From: Phialocephala subalpina
Taxonomy: Eukaryota; Ascomycota; Leotiomycetes; Helotiales; Mollisiaceae
Assembly (NCBI GenBank): GCA_900073065.1
Contig: FJOG01000019.1
Span: 482,887-546,886 of the forward strand
Length of the DNA stretch: 64,000 bases
Direction: 5' to 3'
Part shown: piece after piece, positions 10,806 to 22,554 of the stretch
Layout of the letters: every line of letters starts with the position of its first letter
Numbering within the stretch: position 1 is the stretch's first letter
Translations under genes and position numbers: made by a program
Notes under the pieces: generated by a model
What the model was told of the DNA's origin: nothing
What the model saw: only the letters and a program-made list of their open reading frames with translations
Databases searched by the model: none

Positions 10806-12560
10806 ATGGCTTCTGCAAACTCTCAGCCTAGAGGTTGGCTCGCCCGCAACAACACACAAGACTCGGCAGACTCATTCGAATCTCATCCTTCCTCCCCCGA
10901 AAGTCCCATTATCTACGAGCACGCCGATAGCCCACCAAGATCCCTAAATAACCCTGAGTCTGCCACTGCTTCAAACTCGAAGTCAGCGCCTGCTCAAGCC
11001 TCGGCAGCGACGCCAGCTCAAGACCCGACCCCTCCTAAAGAAGCACGGATGTGCTGGATCTGCCAACAAGATGACACCGACGACACACCTGAGAACAACG
11101 TCTGGCGAACACCTTGTCCTTGCTCCCTCACAGCTCACGATTCCTGCCTCCTTGAGTGGATTGCGAGCGAAGAGGCCCCCAAGCCCGGCGAGATAGCACA
11201 CAACCACAAGATCAAGTGCCCACAATGCCAAACAGAGATCAAGATCCAGCGACCTAAGGATTACCTCGTTGGCGTTGTTGATAAGGTACAATGGGCAGCA
11301 AAGCGGGTAATGCTTCCTACAGCCCTCGGTGCTGCGGTCGGCTGTGCGTACTCTGGGCTATTGGTATATGGTTGGAATGCCATGTCATTAGCCTTTGGTG
11401 CGGAAGAGACGACGAGTATCTTACAAGCAGGATTTGTAGATCCAAAGAAGGTGTCCCATTTCTATGAGCTCTACTTGCGAATGACAAAACAAGGCATACG
11501 GTTGCTATTTCCATTCGTCCCGGCACCCGATATACCGGGCAACCCTCTACTGTTCTCCGTTGTTCCATTAATCGGGCCTGCGTTGGTCTTGCTTCGGACG
11601 AGTGCAGCAGATCAAGCATTTCCGCTTCTTTTACCTCTCGTGAGTCTCCTGCACCCCCTCACAACTCAACTCACAAGTTAACCATAGCAGTACCTAATCA
11701 AGCCCTCCCACCGAAACATAAACTGGCCTCCATCCCCCGGCCTAGCATTTGCTACGATCCCCTACCTTCGATCACTTTACAATGGACTCTATCGACACAC
11801 TTTTGCCGATCTCGAAAAGCAATGGGACATGGCCGTCCAGCGAAAACCCCGCGAAGGTGAAACTGCCGAAGAAATCGCCGCGCAAGCCCGAGCTGAGCAA
11901 AGAGAGGAAGATGGTGTGAACGCTATCTTTGAACTAGAATGGATCGAAGAAGACGAGGACAACGGATTCCGTGATGAACCCGAGCAACAAGTTCGAGACA
12001 GAATTGCGGCTCGACAACAGGGTGATGATGGGATCCGAGAGGAGCTTGCGGAGCTTGCGGAGCTTGAGCAGCGAGCGAACAATGCCGACCCTGGACATGC
12101 GCATCCACCGCCAGCCAATGGAGAACCAGCAGCAGCACCTCCTGTCGACGGAGCAGAAAACGAAGGCGTAGCACCACAACCCAATCCTCCCCCTGCTAGA
12201 CGAGGAAACCGCGACCCAGGCCTGCAAATCGAACACAACATCGACATCCCATTCGTGACTTCCACCGTTCTCGGCGCTTTGTTCTTCCCTGCTATCTCTT
12301 CACTCATGGGCGAGTTACTCAAATACGCATTACCGACTAAATTCACTTCTCCTGCAATTGTTACAAGAGGGTTTTGGAGCAGTGAGGTGGTTAACAAGGG
12401 ATTGTTGAGGGAGAAGTGGGGGAGGAGTTTAGTTGGGGGTTGTCTTTTTGTGGTGTTGAAGGATGCGGTGGTGCTTTATTGTAAGTGGAAGAAGGCGAGG
12501 GATTTTGGGAAGAGGAGGGTGTTGGATTTTGTGGGGCAAAGGGGTGCAAAATCGAGCTAA
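10806..12560 (+). CDS. RING-variant (RINGv/MARCH-type) membrane protein, putative E3 ubiquitin ligase
   Basis: Exons 10806-11639 and 11688-12560, split by a 48-nt intron (GTGAGT..TTAAC..CATAG). The frame-preserving alternative acceptor CAG at 11690 would drop one Gln. Product 568 residues. A C4HC3 RINGv domain lies at about residues 83-147: CWICQQDD, then TPCPCSLTAHDSCLLEW, then KCPQCQTEI. The spacing with His as fifth ligand distinguishes it from classic RING. Hydrophobic segments follow at about 168-193 and 250-275 and again near the C-terminus (TSTVLGALFFPAISSLMG and GGCLFVVLKDAVVLYC). A charged linker rich in E, Q and A lies between. RINGv membrane proteins ubiquitinate other membrane proteins; the target is unknown. 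It is not Doa10/Ssm4, which has the RINGv domain at the very N-terminus and many more membrane spans. Confidence 0.88.
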
Positions 12561-13140
12561 ACTACTAACCAAAATTCGACTTGATGGTCCATGGCGATGG
12601 TTAGACAATGGGGAATGAATGAAATGGTAGGGGTTTGGGGTATTATAAGGTTATTGGCATCGCATGGTGTTTGGGATGATAAACAGAGATTCAATGGAAG
12701 AATTACTGCTCGTGACTACGGTGGGTTTTAGTAGACCTTCACGTATTGCCACATGATAACGGACTAGAACTATGCCTATGCTTCATTCTCCATGACTTGA
12801 TACGGAGTTGTGCTTTTTGTGCACGAGAATTTGAGAAATCCTCCCAAGCTCGAAGACGATGAAGTTAAAAGTCAGAGTTCTGGCAGGGTTGGGATATTGG
12901 AAAGGTCAGTCAAGACGTTCGTTATGCTGAAAAGAAACCCTTCTTTCCTCCATATCATACACATATGCTGATCCTCGCTACCGTCGCCCCTGAGAAAACT
13001 TGAAAGGAAAAAAGGGCTGATGAGAAGTCCCAGTAGAACTGGGAGGTCAAAAAGAAACTTGCTTCAGAATCGTTCCTCCCTGCGTGAAATATCGTACTTT
13101 ACAAAGCATGCTACCACCCGATTCAAGATTCGTAGCCAAG
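12561..13140. other. Convergent intergenic region
   Basis: 3' flanks of the RINGv gene and of the minus-strand BTB gene meet here. No ORF or structure worth naming. Confidence 0.5.
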
Positions 13141-15169
13141 TCACATATCCATCGACCCATCTCTAAACAAACTTCTCAGCGCGACGTCAGACGTATCCGA
13201 CGAGTGATTTGCTCTGTTGTCTGGCATCCGCGTATTGGCAAACAAGTTTCTTCCTGGACCTGATCTGGTGTATGTTTTGTTGGTCGAGGTACTTGAGCTA
13301 TTGCCTAGAGTGTTTCCCGAGAAAGTAGGTGCGGGGTTGGTTGCACCAAAGAGGTTTGGGGATGTTGATGGAGCAAGTACTGTACTGATGCCGCCGAATG
13401 GGTTGCGGTTGGAGGTGCTTGAACCATTGCTGAGGATGACGGGTGAGGGAGTAGTACTTGTGCCGAGCCCATTGAACCCCGTGGTACTGGAGCTGCTGGT
13501 GGCACTGTTGAATGAGAATCCTCTTGACTGAGTAGGGCCAGGATTGGTTGTGTCGAAGAGGCTGGAGGTGTTGCTGAAGCTGCTCGAACTATCGCCGAAA
13601 AGCAATTCTGGGCCGAAGAGACTAGGAGCGTTGGTTGGGCTGCTCGAGTTATTCCCGAATAGTGTTCCCGGGGGCGGGAAACTTGACGAAGTGCGAGTTG
13701 TACCGACCAGGTTGAGGTAGGGCGGTTCAGCGGGCGATGGGCTTGGCGCACCAGACCTATATCCACCTCTCGAATTTCTTGAAGTGGACAATGTAGATGA
13801 TGTGGAAGACGGAACGTTGAAGAGTTTGTTTGATAGTATGGAACATATGCCGCGGCTGGAAGGGATACCTGGGAATGGACCTTGTCCAGATGGTAGAGGT
13901 GCTGTAACTAGCACGATCGAGGATGGCTGTGCAACAAAGGTGCTACCAGAAATCCCTGGTATCGCAGGGGGCATATTCCCAGAAAGTCTGCCGGATTTCC
14001 CAACTGACCCAGATGTTTCGATATCCTCCGGGATTCGTCTTCTATTGGGTTCACTGACATCTGTGTGTACATGGTATTTCATCTTCGACGGCATCCCCTT
14101 TTCACGCGGAAGCTCAGCTTTGAGCGCTCGAACAACATCCTTCATCATCTCGGGCTCCATGGCATCGAGGACTTTATCTGTCAGCTGCGATTCTGGGCAG
14201 GATAGAAGGCCATCGAGGACAAATTGTCGGAGTGGTGCTGGTGCTTCGGAATCACCCATGATATCGTGGAAGTCTTTGAAGTTGTCCAAGAAGTTACTGT
14301 ATCGGTTCTTGACTCTGTTGTATCTGCTCCCAAGTCAGTTTGTGATCGTTCTGAGCTTCGAGGATAGGCCATCCGCAAAGATAAGTGGTTGACTTNNNNN
14401 NNNNNNNNNNNNNNNNNNNNNNNNNNNNNNNNNNNNNNNNNNNNNNNNNNNNNNNNNNNNNNNNNNNNNNNNNNNNNNNNNNNNNNNNNNNNNNNNNNNN
14501 NNNNNNNNNNNNNNNNNNNNNNNNNNNNNNNNNNNNNNNNNNNNNNNNNNNNNNNNNNNNNNNNNNNNNNNNNNNNNNNNNNNNNNNNNNNNNNNNNNNN
14601 NNNNNNNNNNNNNNNNNNNNNNNNNNNNNNNNNNNNNNNNNNNNNNNNNNNNNNNNNNNNNNNNNNNNNNNNNNNNNNNNNNAACTGTCTCGAAGTTAGC
14701 GAACTGTGTCCTGGAATGTCCCTGGCGCAATGGGACATCCAGAGACGCGTGTGGCTTACAGTATATCCATCGCGTCATTCTGTAGTTGCGGTACCAGGAA
14801 TCGCTCGCCCAACATCCATAGCTTAATCAAAACCTTGGTCGGGATTAGAGGCACATCTCCGCTCTCGACACCATGTTTGCTCGCGATAACCCCATAGTGC
14901 ATCCAATGGACAAATGATCCGAATTCCTCTATACCAACATCTTCGAGAGTCATGGATTGTGATTGTCCCTCAATAAACGGGCCTTTGAAGGCAGCTTTGA
15001 AGAAGGGGGATTGGCGGCAAAGGACGGACTTGTATAATGGGAAGCTCCGAAGCGCGGTCTTGTCTTTGGACTTTGAGGCGTCTTTGGCAACGAGGACAGT
15101 TACAATATCTTGCGGATGGCAGAGATTGGGCGCATTGCTCCGCACATCCTGTACGAATGTTCCTGACAT
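13141..15169 (-). CDS. BTB/POZ domain protein with FG-nucleoporin-like C-terminal tail (interrupted by gap)
   Basis: Exon 1 is 15169-14760 and encodes a BTB/POZ domain: DIVTVLVAKDASKSKDK, LYKSVLCRQSPFFKAAF, SQSMTLEDVGIEEFGSFVHW and KLWMLGERFLVPQLQNDAM. A GTAAGC donor follows; intron 1 (14685-14759, GCTAAC branch, CAG) ends two bases before the assembly gap. The last exon starts at 14323 after a CTGAC..GCAG acceptor and reads YNRVKNRYSNFLDNFKDF, as in the region after BTB in fungal homologues. One or more middle exons lie in the gap. The C-terminal 250 residues are low in charge and rich in S, T, P, N and G, with repeated LFG/FG dipeptides: GTLFGNNSSS, SLFGPELLFGDSSSS, GFSFNS, NLFGATNPAPTFSG. 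This resembles FG nucleoporins and is unusual for a BTB protein. BTB proteins typically dimerise or recruit Cul3; no Kelch or BACK domain is seen. Confidence 0.8.
14396..14682. other. Assembly gap (287 N)
   Basis: Run of N inside the BTB gene. It removes its second exon and perhaps one intron. ORFs drawn through it are meaningless. Confidence 0.99.
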
Positions 15170-15898
15170 TGTGATAGGTAATTTTTATCGATGGCCTTGT
15201 TGATGGCCTTGTCGATTGGTGGATGTAGACGGCAGGATGTCGAGGACTCATGAACTTGGAACGCAATTTTGTATTATGCTCTGCTAGCTTGAGGTAAGGG
15301 AGGCTAACGCCTGTTAAGTCCTTCTAGGTGTAGGACGTTCAAAGGATGACAAGCTTACAAATTCTTGTTACAGACTTTGGGAAGAGTCGCGAACGTTGCG
15401 AGAAGTGGGTCCCACCTCGCTTCGGGCAACCGCTAAATTCAGCCAACCAGGAAAAGTCTCTTCCCTGGCAACTTGACGACGTCTGTATAGATTTAAATAA
15501 GCATTTCCTTCCACTCAACTCGAAGGTGTTCATGGGCTCGCCAAGTTTAAAGCTAAATTCGAGTTGAGGGTGCCGCCAATCGCGAAGTTTAGAACCTCCA
15601 CGCCAACCGACCAACAAAAGGAGTTTCGACTACCAGCCCAATAGTAGAAAGCACCGATTTGCTTTTTGCTTCTGCAGTCGATTTTTGGCTTCTTTTTTTT
15701 TTAGATCGGCTATTAGCGATCATCTGATATTTGCGCGTGAAGACTCGACGGCATTACCGTTAAAAGTGAATTCTTCCTTTGCGCATGGCAATACAACTCT
15801 TTGCTCTCACACTCAGTCTTGCTTTCTACGCCGCATTACTCTACTTTTCTTTGCGCCTACACCTGCGGATGTCCAAGGACTCAAAAAGAATTGCAACC
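15170..15898. promoter_or_regulatory. Divergent intergenic region between two BTB genes
   Basis: Holds both promoters. An in-frame ATG at 15785 would add a hydrophobic N-terminus to the right-hand gene, which I consider less likely than the start at 15899. A T9 run lies near 15693. Confidence 0.45.
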
Positions 15899-16743
15899 AT
15901 GACTTCAACAACAACACCCTCGCCATCAACCCTGGCGGCAGAAGACAACGAACCAAGATCCTCTCAACGCTCTGTCCAAAGCAGATCTCCTCCAAGAAGC
16001 ACACCTCCAACCTCCTCCCAGCGTGTGCGCAACAAAGGCCCATCATTCAGGTACGTTCTTCAGCCATTTGCGCGTCCACTTTCTCTGACAACTCTTGCAG
16101 GAAGCCTCAATCCGTTGTAACCATCAACATCGGCCCCCCAGAAGATGTCGAATCCTTCGTAATTCACCGCCATCTTTTGATCCACTACTCATCTTACTTC
16201 GCAACCGCCTTCTTCCCACCGCATCTTGAAGCTGAAACGAAGACTATCACCCTCCCATCCATCTGTCAAGAAACATTCAGATTGATAACTCACTGGCTAT
16301 ACACTCAACAACTCGACTTGATCCCGCAAGAACAAGCTTTGAGCGTCATTCCTTTGGCAAAACTCTGGTGTCTAGCCGCCAAATTCCGGATCGCGAAATT
16401 ACAGAACAAAGTCATGTCTTGGTTACAACCTCTTACGGAAGGGATTCAAGGTGAAGCGCTGAAGGAGTTTCTGTGTTTTGTGTACGAGGAGGATGACGGT
16501 GGGGTTGGCGAGGAGAAGGAGAAGTTAAAGAAGTTGGCTGTTGATAGGATGGCTTGGGGTACGTCGGCGAAAACATTGGGGGTTTGGATTCAGGGGGGAT
16601 TTTTACCGGAGGGGATGGTTGTTGATGTATTGATGGCGTTGAAGGGGGATAGAGATGGAGGTCAGTGTCAGAGACTTGGAGCGAAGGATTATTATGTTCC
16701 TATTGATGGTGAGGTGGTAGTACAGAAGGTGGAGGAGGAGTAG
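15899..16743 (+). CDS. BTB/POZ domain protein
   Basis: Exons 15899-16050 and 16101-16743, joined over a 50-nt intron (GTACGT..CTGAC..TTGCAG) through a split Arg codon. Product about 264 residues. After an S/T/P-rich leader, the BTB domain begins at SVVTINIGPPEDVESFVIH and includes HLLIHYSSYFATAFFP, the ITLPSICQETFRLITHWLYT block and KLWCLAAKFRIAKLQNKVM. The tail (LKEFLCFVYEE, then AVDRMAWG) matches the short region after BTB in many fungal single-domain BTB proteins. ACCATGA at 15899 has the best start context; in-frame ATGs at 15785 and 15869 are alternatives. It is divergent from the FG-tailed BTB gene, so the pair may be an old inverted duplication, though the sequences are clearly different. 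Partner unknown. Confidence 0.82.
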
Positions 16744-16880
16744 GGAGGTGTGAGGTGTGTTGGGTATCGGGATCCGCAACAGAATTGGATCGATACCAGT
16801 GAAGATGTAGGTTATTTTGCAGAATAGTTTCCGACTCGGATATCATACCAAACGAATCCCTTTTATACTCGACACTTCTA

Positions 16881-18445
16881 TCATGCATCACTTTTTGCTT
16901 TCTTTTCCTTCCTCCACCTTGGCCCAAAGATAATCACCGCCCACCAACACACACTCATCCCCACCCAAATGAAAGCAACCAGCGTGCTGGTCCACCCTCT
17001 ACCCAGAGAATCAAGCATCAGATTAACAACCGCTACACCACCGCCAGCAAGCAAACAACGAACAAGATTAAACGCCGCGCTCGAAGCAGCAGGTGTCCTG
17101 GGATTGATATCTATCACCAACGCAACGAGAGGTTGAAACGCCGCCGAGGTACACAGACCCATGAGGAAGAGACACACAAGAACGGCTGCCAACGGAGGAT
17201 GCTTCAAGGTCATGACCCAACCGTACGGTATGATCGATGCACTCGATAGATAGACAAATGCTAAAGAGATTTCCAGCCGGGCACGCTCGACGGGAAAGTC
17301 GCTGATGTCCTGCTGCCGATTCTCGTGAATCTCTACCCCTAGCTTTCGAGCATGTCGGCGGAAATTTGCATCCATGATTCGACCGATGACTGGTCGAATG
17401 AGAAGGGGACCAAATCCAATGGGGAGGTAGCAGAGTCCGACTTGTAAGGAATTATAGTTGTACGTCGTCGCGAGCTGTTGAGGGAGGCCAGTAATGATGA
17501 TCATAAACCCAGCGTACATGAGACCACCATAGAAAAGCAGAAGGAATGACTCTTTCTCGAAGAGGATGGGGATGCTGGAGAGAAGTCCAGGGCGCTTCTT
17601 CGACGACCTCCCAGAAGAAGAGCTCTCGGCTTCCGTCGGAGTCGCTTTGTGCAATGCGAACAGAGGTCGATTCCAGGACTGCGGTGGGATAGATCCATTG
17701 CCAACGATGTTACGACATGTTTCCGGCATGAATAGCACATATACCAGTAGCATTACACCACCGTAAATAGTCAAGAACCAAAAGATTGACCTCCATCCCA
17801 AGAATTGATTCAACAGACCACCAATCAAGGGTCCCAGGGCAGGACCCATCGAGCTCCCGAGGGCTGCCAAGCCGATGTAGCTGCCTCTCTGCTGTCGTGT
17901 AGCAACATCTGCAACCACGGCACTTGAAAGAGCTGTTGTACCGCTGCTGCCGCAGCTCTGCACCATGCGTAGGATGAGCAATGCGACGAAGTTTGTTTGC
18001 AATGCGAGCCCGATGTTGGCGGCGATGAACAGGGTGAATGAAAGGAAATAAGCTGGTCGGCGTCCGTATCGATCAGAGAACCCCCCTACAATTGTTGGTG
18101 CGACACCTTGGAAAATCTATAGAAGTAATTAGTCTTGACCGTACGGTATAAGAGAGAGATTGGACATACCAAGTATGTTGTAATAGTCAAACTGATATTC
18201 GTCAATGAGGTGTTTAAATCTCTTGCCAGAGTGAGCATTGCTGGGTAGTAAATACTCGACGCAACAGGCGATGAAAAGGCAGCTAAGGATGCCATGTAAA
18301 CATACAGCACCCGCTGCCATTTTGGAAAGATTGAATGTGGTGGCTCTGGGCGGTCCGATGTGTCGGTATCCTGTAGGTCGTTCCCGACCGTGACGTCCGG
18401 CTCGTTTGACTCCACAATGTCAGGGTTGCTGTCTTTCTCAGCCAT
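16881..18445 (-). CDS. MFS transporter, DHA1 family (Qdr/Aqr1-like drug:H+ antiporter type)
   Basis: Exons 18445-18170 and 18116-16881 with a 53-nt intron (GTATGT..CTATAG). Product 503 residues. After a polar N-terminus the first helix is YMASLAAFSSPVASSIYYPA. The exon join recreates the MFS motif-A region: IFQGVAPTIVGGFSDRYGRR. LGSSMGPALGPLIGG and FLGWRSIFWFL are typical of the DHA1 12-helix group that includes Qdr and Aqr1. The central loop is long, charged and Ser-rich, and the second helix set ends in FGPRWRKEKK. It should sit in the plasma membrane and export small organic molecules by proton exchange; the substrate is not predictable. It converges on the BTB gene to its left with 137 bases between stop codons. 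The unknown gene upstream points the same way, but there is no sign of a metabolic cluster. Confidence 0.9.
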
Positions 18446-18644
18446 GGCGTTTTAAAGTTTGGCGGAAAGAGAGAAGTATGGGAGAAGTCTATAAATTCCG
18501 GAAATAGCGGTGTGCCTAGAGATAAAGTCCGGGCTCGGGATTCAAATCGGCTCGGAGCGAGAACGGAACTTATCACAACATCTTAATAGGTTCAAATAAA
18601 CATCCCTGCATGAGTGTCTCCTCCAACAAGCGTACATCCGCACT

Positions 18645-20146
18645 TTACCATTTGGCACAAACTTGGTACTTATGAAAATGCTCATCCGTATCTGCCTCTT
18701 TGAACTTCTCAATGCCCCCCTCCACTCCCTCTTGCCCAACTTCCCACTCGCCTAGCCCCACCAAATTCGACCACAACTCTAACACAATCCCAAGCTGCGG
18801 TCCATGGAAAGGAACAAAGTGACAATACCCTGGCTGATACAGCTCGTTGTTCCGACCTCGTGGGTTTACAAGACCTGAACTTTCTTGATCCTCGCCAACC
18901 AACGAATCATCAGTGAGGCGAGCAAATCCATTCGCTCCGATCTCAAATGGTAGCCAAAGACGACATGCGTCTTCGACGTCTTGGGTCTTGTTGCAAGATT
19001 TCATCCAAAGCCCATAGTTGAGATTCGGGGTTTCGTTGAATGGGTAGAGTTCTAGAAGTGGTGCTGAGGATTTGAGATCTGAGATGAAAAGAGGTATCGG
19101 AAGATGACGGCTGTCGTCTTCCACGCTCTCAGGAAGTTGGAAGTTCTGGAATGGATGGGGTGAGAAGTCGCTTGGAACAGGGAGACGGAGACCGGGTGCT
19201 ATGTATCTGATACCCTTCTTCGGTCGACGGACTTGGGTGAGGAAGTCTCGGATGAAGCCTTCTGGTACCCTTGCATGGTCTAAAACTTCCGTGGGAATGA
19301 GACCAAACTCTTCTGGACAGCGATTGATGTCGAATTTAGCTGATGTCAGCTCGATAAGTTTTGCCTGGTCATCTGGATTGTCCCGGGTCTGAAGTGTTGG
19401 GTCTTCGAGGAGACATTCGACCCTCAGGATTAGATTGTCGAAACCGTTGACAGCAGTCTGTAAATCATGTTGACTGTAAGGCAGAATCTCCCATGGCGAA
19501 CATTCCCACGGTCCTTTGGCAGTTGTGTCTTTGGATCTGACGATGATCTTGCCGGTGTCGAACATGCCCAACCAAGCACTCAAGACCACCTCCAGAGGAT
19601 CCCATTCTATGCGACCATTCAATGTGACACGCGAGTCTCCGATATCTCGATGAAAGATTGCAGTAAATGTCTCTTGATCGAAGCTGTATAGATGTCAGCC
19701 CATGACTACTTTGCAAACCAAAGGTTGCTTCAATACTTCACCCCGTCTTTATGGCCACTGAAACTCAGATTGGTCATCTGGTACAAGCACAAGAGGTGAT
19801 CTTCTTCGAATAAGGGATTGACAAGTTGCTGTGGCGAGTTCAGACAAGCGGCGTAGTAGAAAAAGTTTTGATCTTGAGGCTGGTCGAAAGCCGCCCGGAG
19901 AAACATGCTCAACGATGGCGACAATCGTCTTGACCATTCTTCCTCGAGATAGTCACTCGTGATCTTTGCCTGCCACCACGTCTGTCTCGGCATTTCGGAT
20001 GCGTCCTTTCCACTTCCGGTCCAACCCAGATGAATGATTAGGTTGTGCAACGCTGCGCATCGTTCCCAGTCCATGCTATCCATCTCGCGAACGGGATGCT
20101 CCTCGGTGACTCGCCATGTTTGCTGGTCATCGATTGAGAAAACCAT
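18645..20146 (-). CDS. Uncharacterised protein of 482 residues
   Basis: Two exons, 20146-19737 and 19683-18645, joined over a 53-nt intron. The donor GTATTG is weak, but the phase fits and a CTGAC branch precedes TACAG. The protein starts MVFSIDDQQTWRVTEEH and continues through FDQETFTAIFHRDIGD and LEVVLSAWLGMFDTGKIIV to a C-terminus ending in VCAKW. No signal peptide, membrane segment or catalytic motif is visible. A regular mix of charged and aromatic residues over the whole length, with no internal stops, argues for a real soluble protein. I do not recognise the family and propose no function. Confidence 0.7.
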
Positions 20147-21013
20147 GGTTCACAGGTATAAGCAAAATGAAACCATCCAGTCCAGAGAAGGTGGAAGGAA
20201 GATGATGCAGTCGCGAATCGAGATGTAGATCAAGATTGCGCTAGCGAGAAAGGCCCTAGGTCATCCTTGCAGTTATTTGGTTCGTCGCTGGTTAAGGCTT
20301 AGCGAGGCGCTCAGAGGCCTCCAGGCTTAGGTTAGTGTTCTTTAGTGGGTGTTGCTTCTAAAAATTCAGGGGCTTTGTCGCTAAATATTCAAGTACAGTG
20401 CATTCAGCGTACGTCGGATTTCTGGCCAGCACACCAAAAAGCGTGCGCAGACCCTAATCCAATCCGGCTTTGAAGTTTAGATATCTTCGTCATTTAGAGT
20501 CCGAATCTTCTCATTTAAGAATCAAATGAACCGCATTCGTTGAGAGTACTTTCCGCTCTAGTTTATGCAAATGTAATATCAAATAAGAAAGTTGGAATCT
20601 GGTGGGTATGTGCCGAGCTTTTTGATGTCGTTCGCCAGAAGATCCGACGTACGGTACGGAGTACCTGAACCCCGAACGCACCGTACCACGCATTTGTGTC
20701 AGGAGAACCAAATCTAGGATCGGTATATAAGTGACTCTATTGTGTTTAATTCATGATAGGAAAATAAAACAATTGGAGAGATCAATCTTTCTCGCAAAGA
20801 CATGACTAGAACCAAAACGCTGAGCAAAACCCCCCAAACATTTATTCCCAGAGCCCAGAACTGAAGCATCAACAAAACCATTTGTTGAAGAGATAACGAT
20901 TGATCTAGTTGTGCGTAACATATGGTCCGATACAGAGTAGGAAATGAATGAAGAACACTAGCTTTGGAAGAGTAAGTGTGTGCCCAACACTACGCAAGCT
21001 TCGTCTCCTTAAT
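20147..21013. other. Intergenic region
   Basis: No gene seen. Near 20650-20690 a cluster of short inverted GGTAC-type motifs (gtacggtacggagtacc and caccgtacc) stands out. A TATATAAG string lies near 20724 on the plus strand, but no gene follows it. Confidence 0.4.
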
Positions 21014-22554
21014 TCACTCCATCAACACGGCCTTCAACAAGAAGTCTACGTGCCTAAAGAAGAGCTCGGCAGCACTTTGCCTTATATCCTCATCTACCAA
21101 CGCATCTTTCATTAAGAGTATGCTAGCTGTTCTTGTCTCCTCAAGTTTAGCGGCTTCGAGCCAACATCTAGGTGCGAGAAATCATCGCCCCTGAACTTCA
21201 GCTCTTCGCAACCGCTCCGGTCTCTCCTCCCTAGTCTCTGCGATTAGAAGTGCCGCCGCAAATCCAGGATCCCGTGCGGCAGCGGGAACGGCATGCACAA
21301 AAGAAGTTGTTCGGGACTGTGCGAGGATGAAGAGGTCGAGGTCGCTGTGCTCCCTTGCAACGCGTAGTGCCGCCACTCTATCTAGCTGCTCCAGTGGAAT
21401 CTCCCCACCACGGGTATTCTTGGAGAAATAATTGTAGCGATTCCGCGAAGATACTCTCCTCTCGACTCTATCTTACACAAGCATGTCGTGAACACTCTCC
21501 TTCATCTTAAAGTATAACCTGTCGTGGACTCCAACTAAACCGACTCGCGTTTCTGCCACCAATTTGAGCAGAAAGACCGCGCATATAAGGGTCGAGTTCC
21601 TATTGATCACCTCTTTCAGAAGGCCAGAGAATCCATCGAAGCCGTCGGTGGATGCCTGCAGGGCAAGATGTAGAATTCGATCGACTTCAGCATGGCCCTG
21701 TACATAGTGGATCGTCGACATTTTTCCGACGCCATGCATTACCCAAGATGTACATATATTTAGTATATCCTTCTGTCCCCTAAACCACCAGATATGCTTT
21801 GAGCTGCGGTTCCACAGCAGCAAGAGGAACTAGCTCCACAATGGGACCGTTCGTGCTTTTGGACAATATTCTCAGCGTTGTGTCGTTTGATCCTTCGGAA
21901 ATGCGAGTTGCTTCGGTGATGGCGCCTCTGCGAACATGGAATTCCTTCCTGCAGTTGGTGCATGCAAAGAAGATTGGTTCTGGGGTTGACGTAATATCCC
22001 TCTCTCGATCCAGTTTCTGTCTCGTCACACACCCTTCGGGAAAAGCCGCGATGCTTTCCGCTCCCCAAATGAGCACACCAGCCTGCACTGTGGGAAGCTC
22101 AACGACCTCGAACCCAGACACTCTCCCATTTTCGCAACAGATTCTCTGCAAGCCAGATAACTTTGCCAAACCCCGTAAAAAGGCGGCTGAGCACGACCTT
22201 GAGGAAAGAGTCTCCTCCAGATTGTACCACGATAACCCTGATTGTAGCGTACAACTCTTCGTGAATGTTCCGAAACATTTGGCGTAGTGTCAGATGAAGC
22301 AGGGTGTCTCGCGGACTGGTCGGTGGTGCGGGTGGAGATGCTGTATTGCCGGTGCAAAGATAGCGGAGCATCGTGTCCAACTGCGAAGGCGTTGCGGTGT
22401 TGACAAAATGCTGGAGGACGGCTGGCATAACGTTGGGAGAAGCGACATCGTCGAAGAGACAGCATACAATTAGATGTAGTGTACTTCCAGCATCAATCTC
22501 CTTGATAGCCAGCGTACCACGAGCGTTGGGCTGTCGATGGTTGGTTGAAGCCAT
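21014..22554 (-). pseudogene. Unrecognised gene with frameshifts and stops
   Basis: From ATG at 22554 one frame reads HLIVCCLFDDVASPNVMPAV through LHLTLRQMFRNIHEELYATI to VVLSRLF. At a T5 run (22177-22181) the coding frame changes: removing one T gives RLLRGLAKLSG and continues through EPIFFACTNCRKEFHV and LRILSKSTNGPIVELVP to about 21790. A third frame then continues with AEVDRILHLALQASTDGFDG through LICAVFLLKLVAETRVGLVG. It is cut by TAA at 21473-21475, where CAA would restore it, and TGA at 21182-21184, where CGA would restore it, and ends at TGA 21014-21016. The texture is helical and Leu-rich, perhaps repeat-like. I do not recognise a family. The first stop might instead lie in an intron starting GTAAGA at 21475, so part of the damage could be misread splicing. 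Confidence 0.5.

Noticed and set aside
11789..12397. Minus-strand ORF of 202 codons
   Set aside because: Ser/Ala/Cys-rich antisense of the second exon of the RINGv gene.
14385..14826. ORFs running through the N stretches (also at 49816-50533)
   Set aside because: Artefacts of unknown bases.
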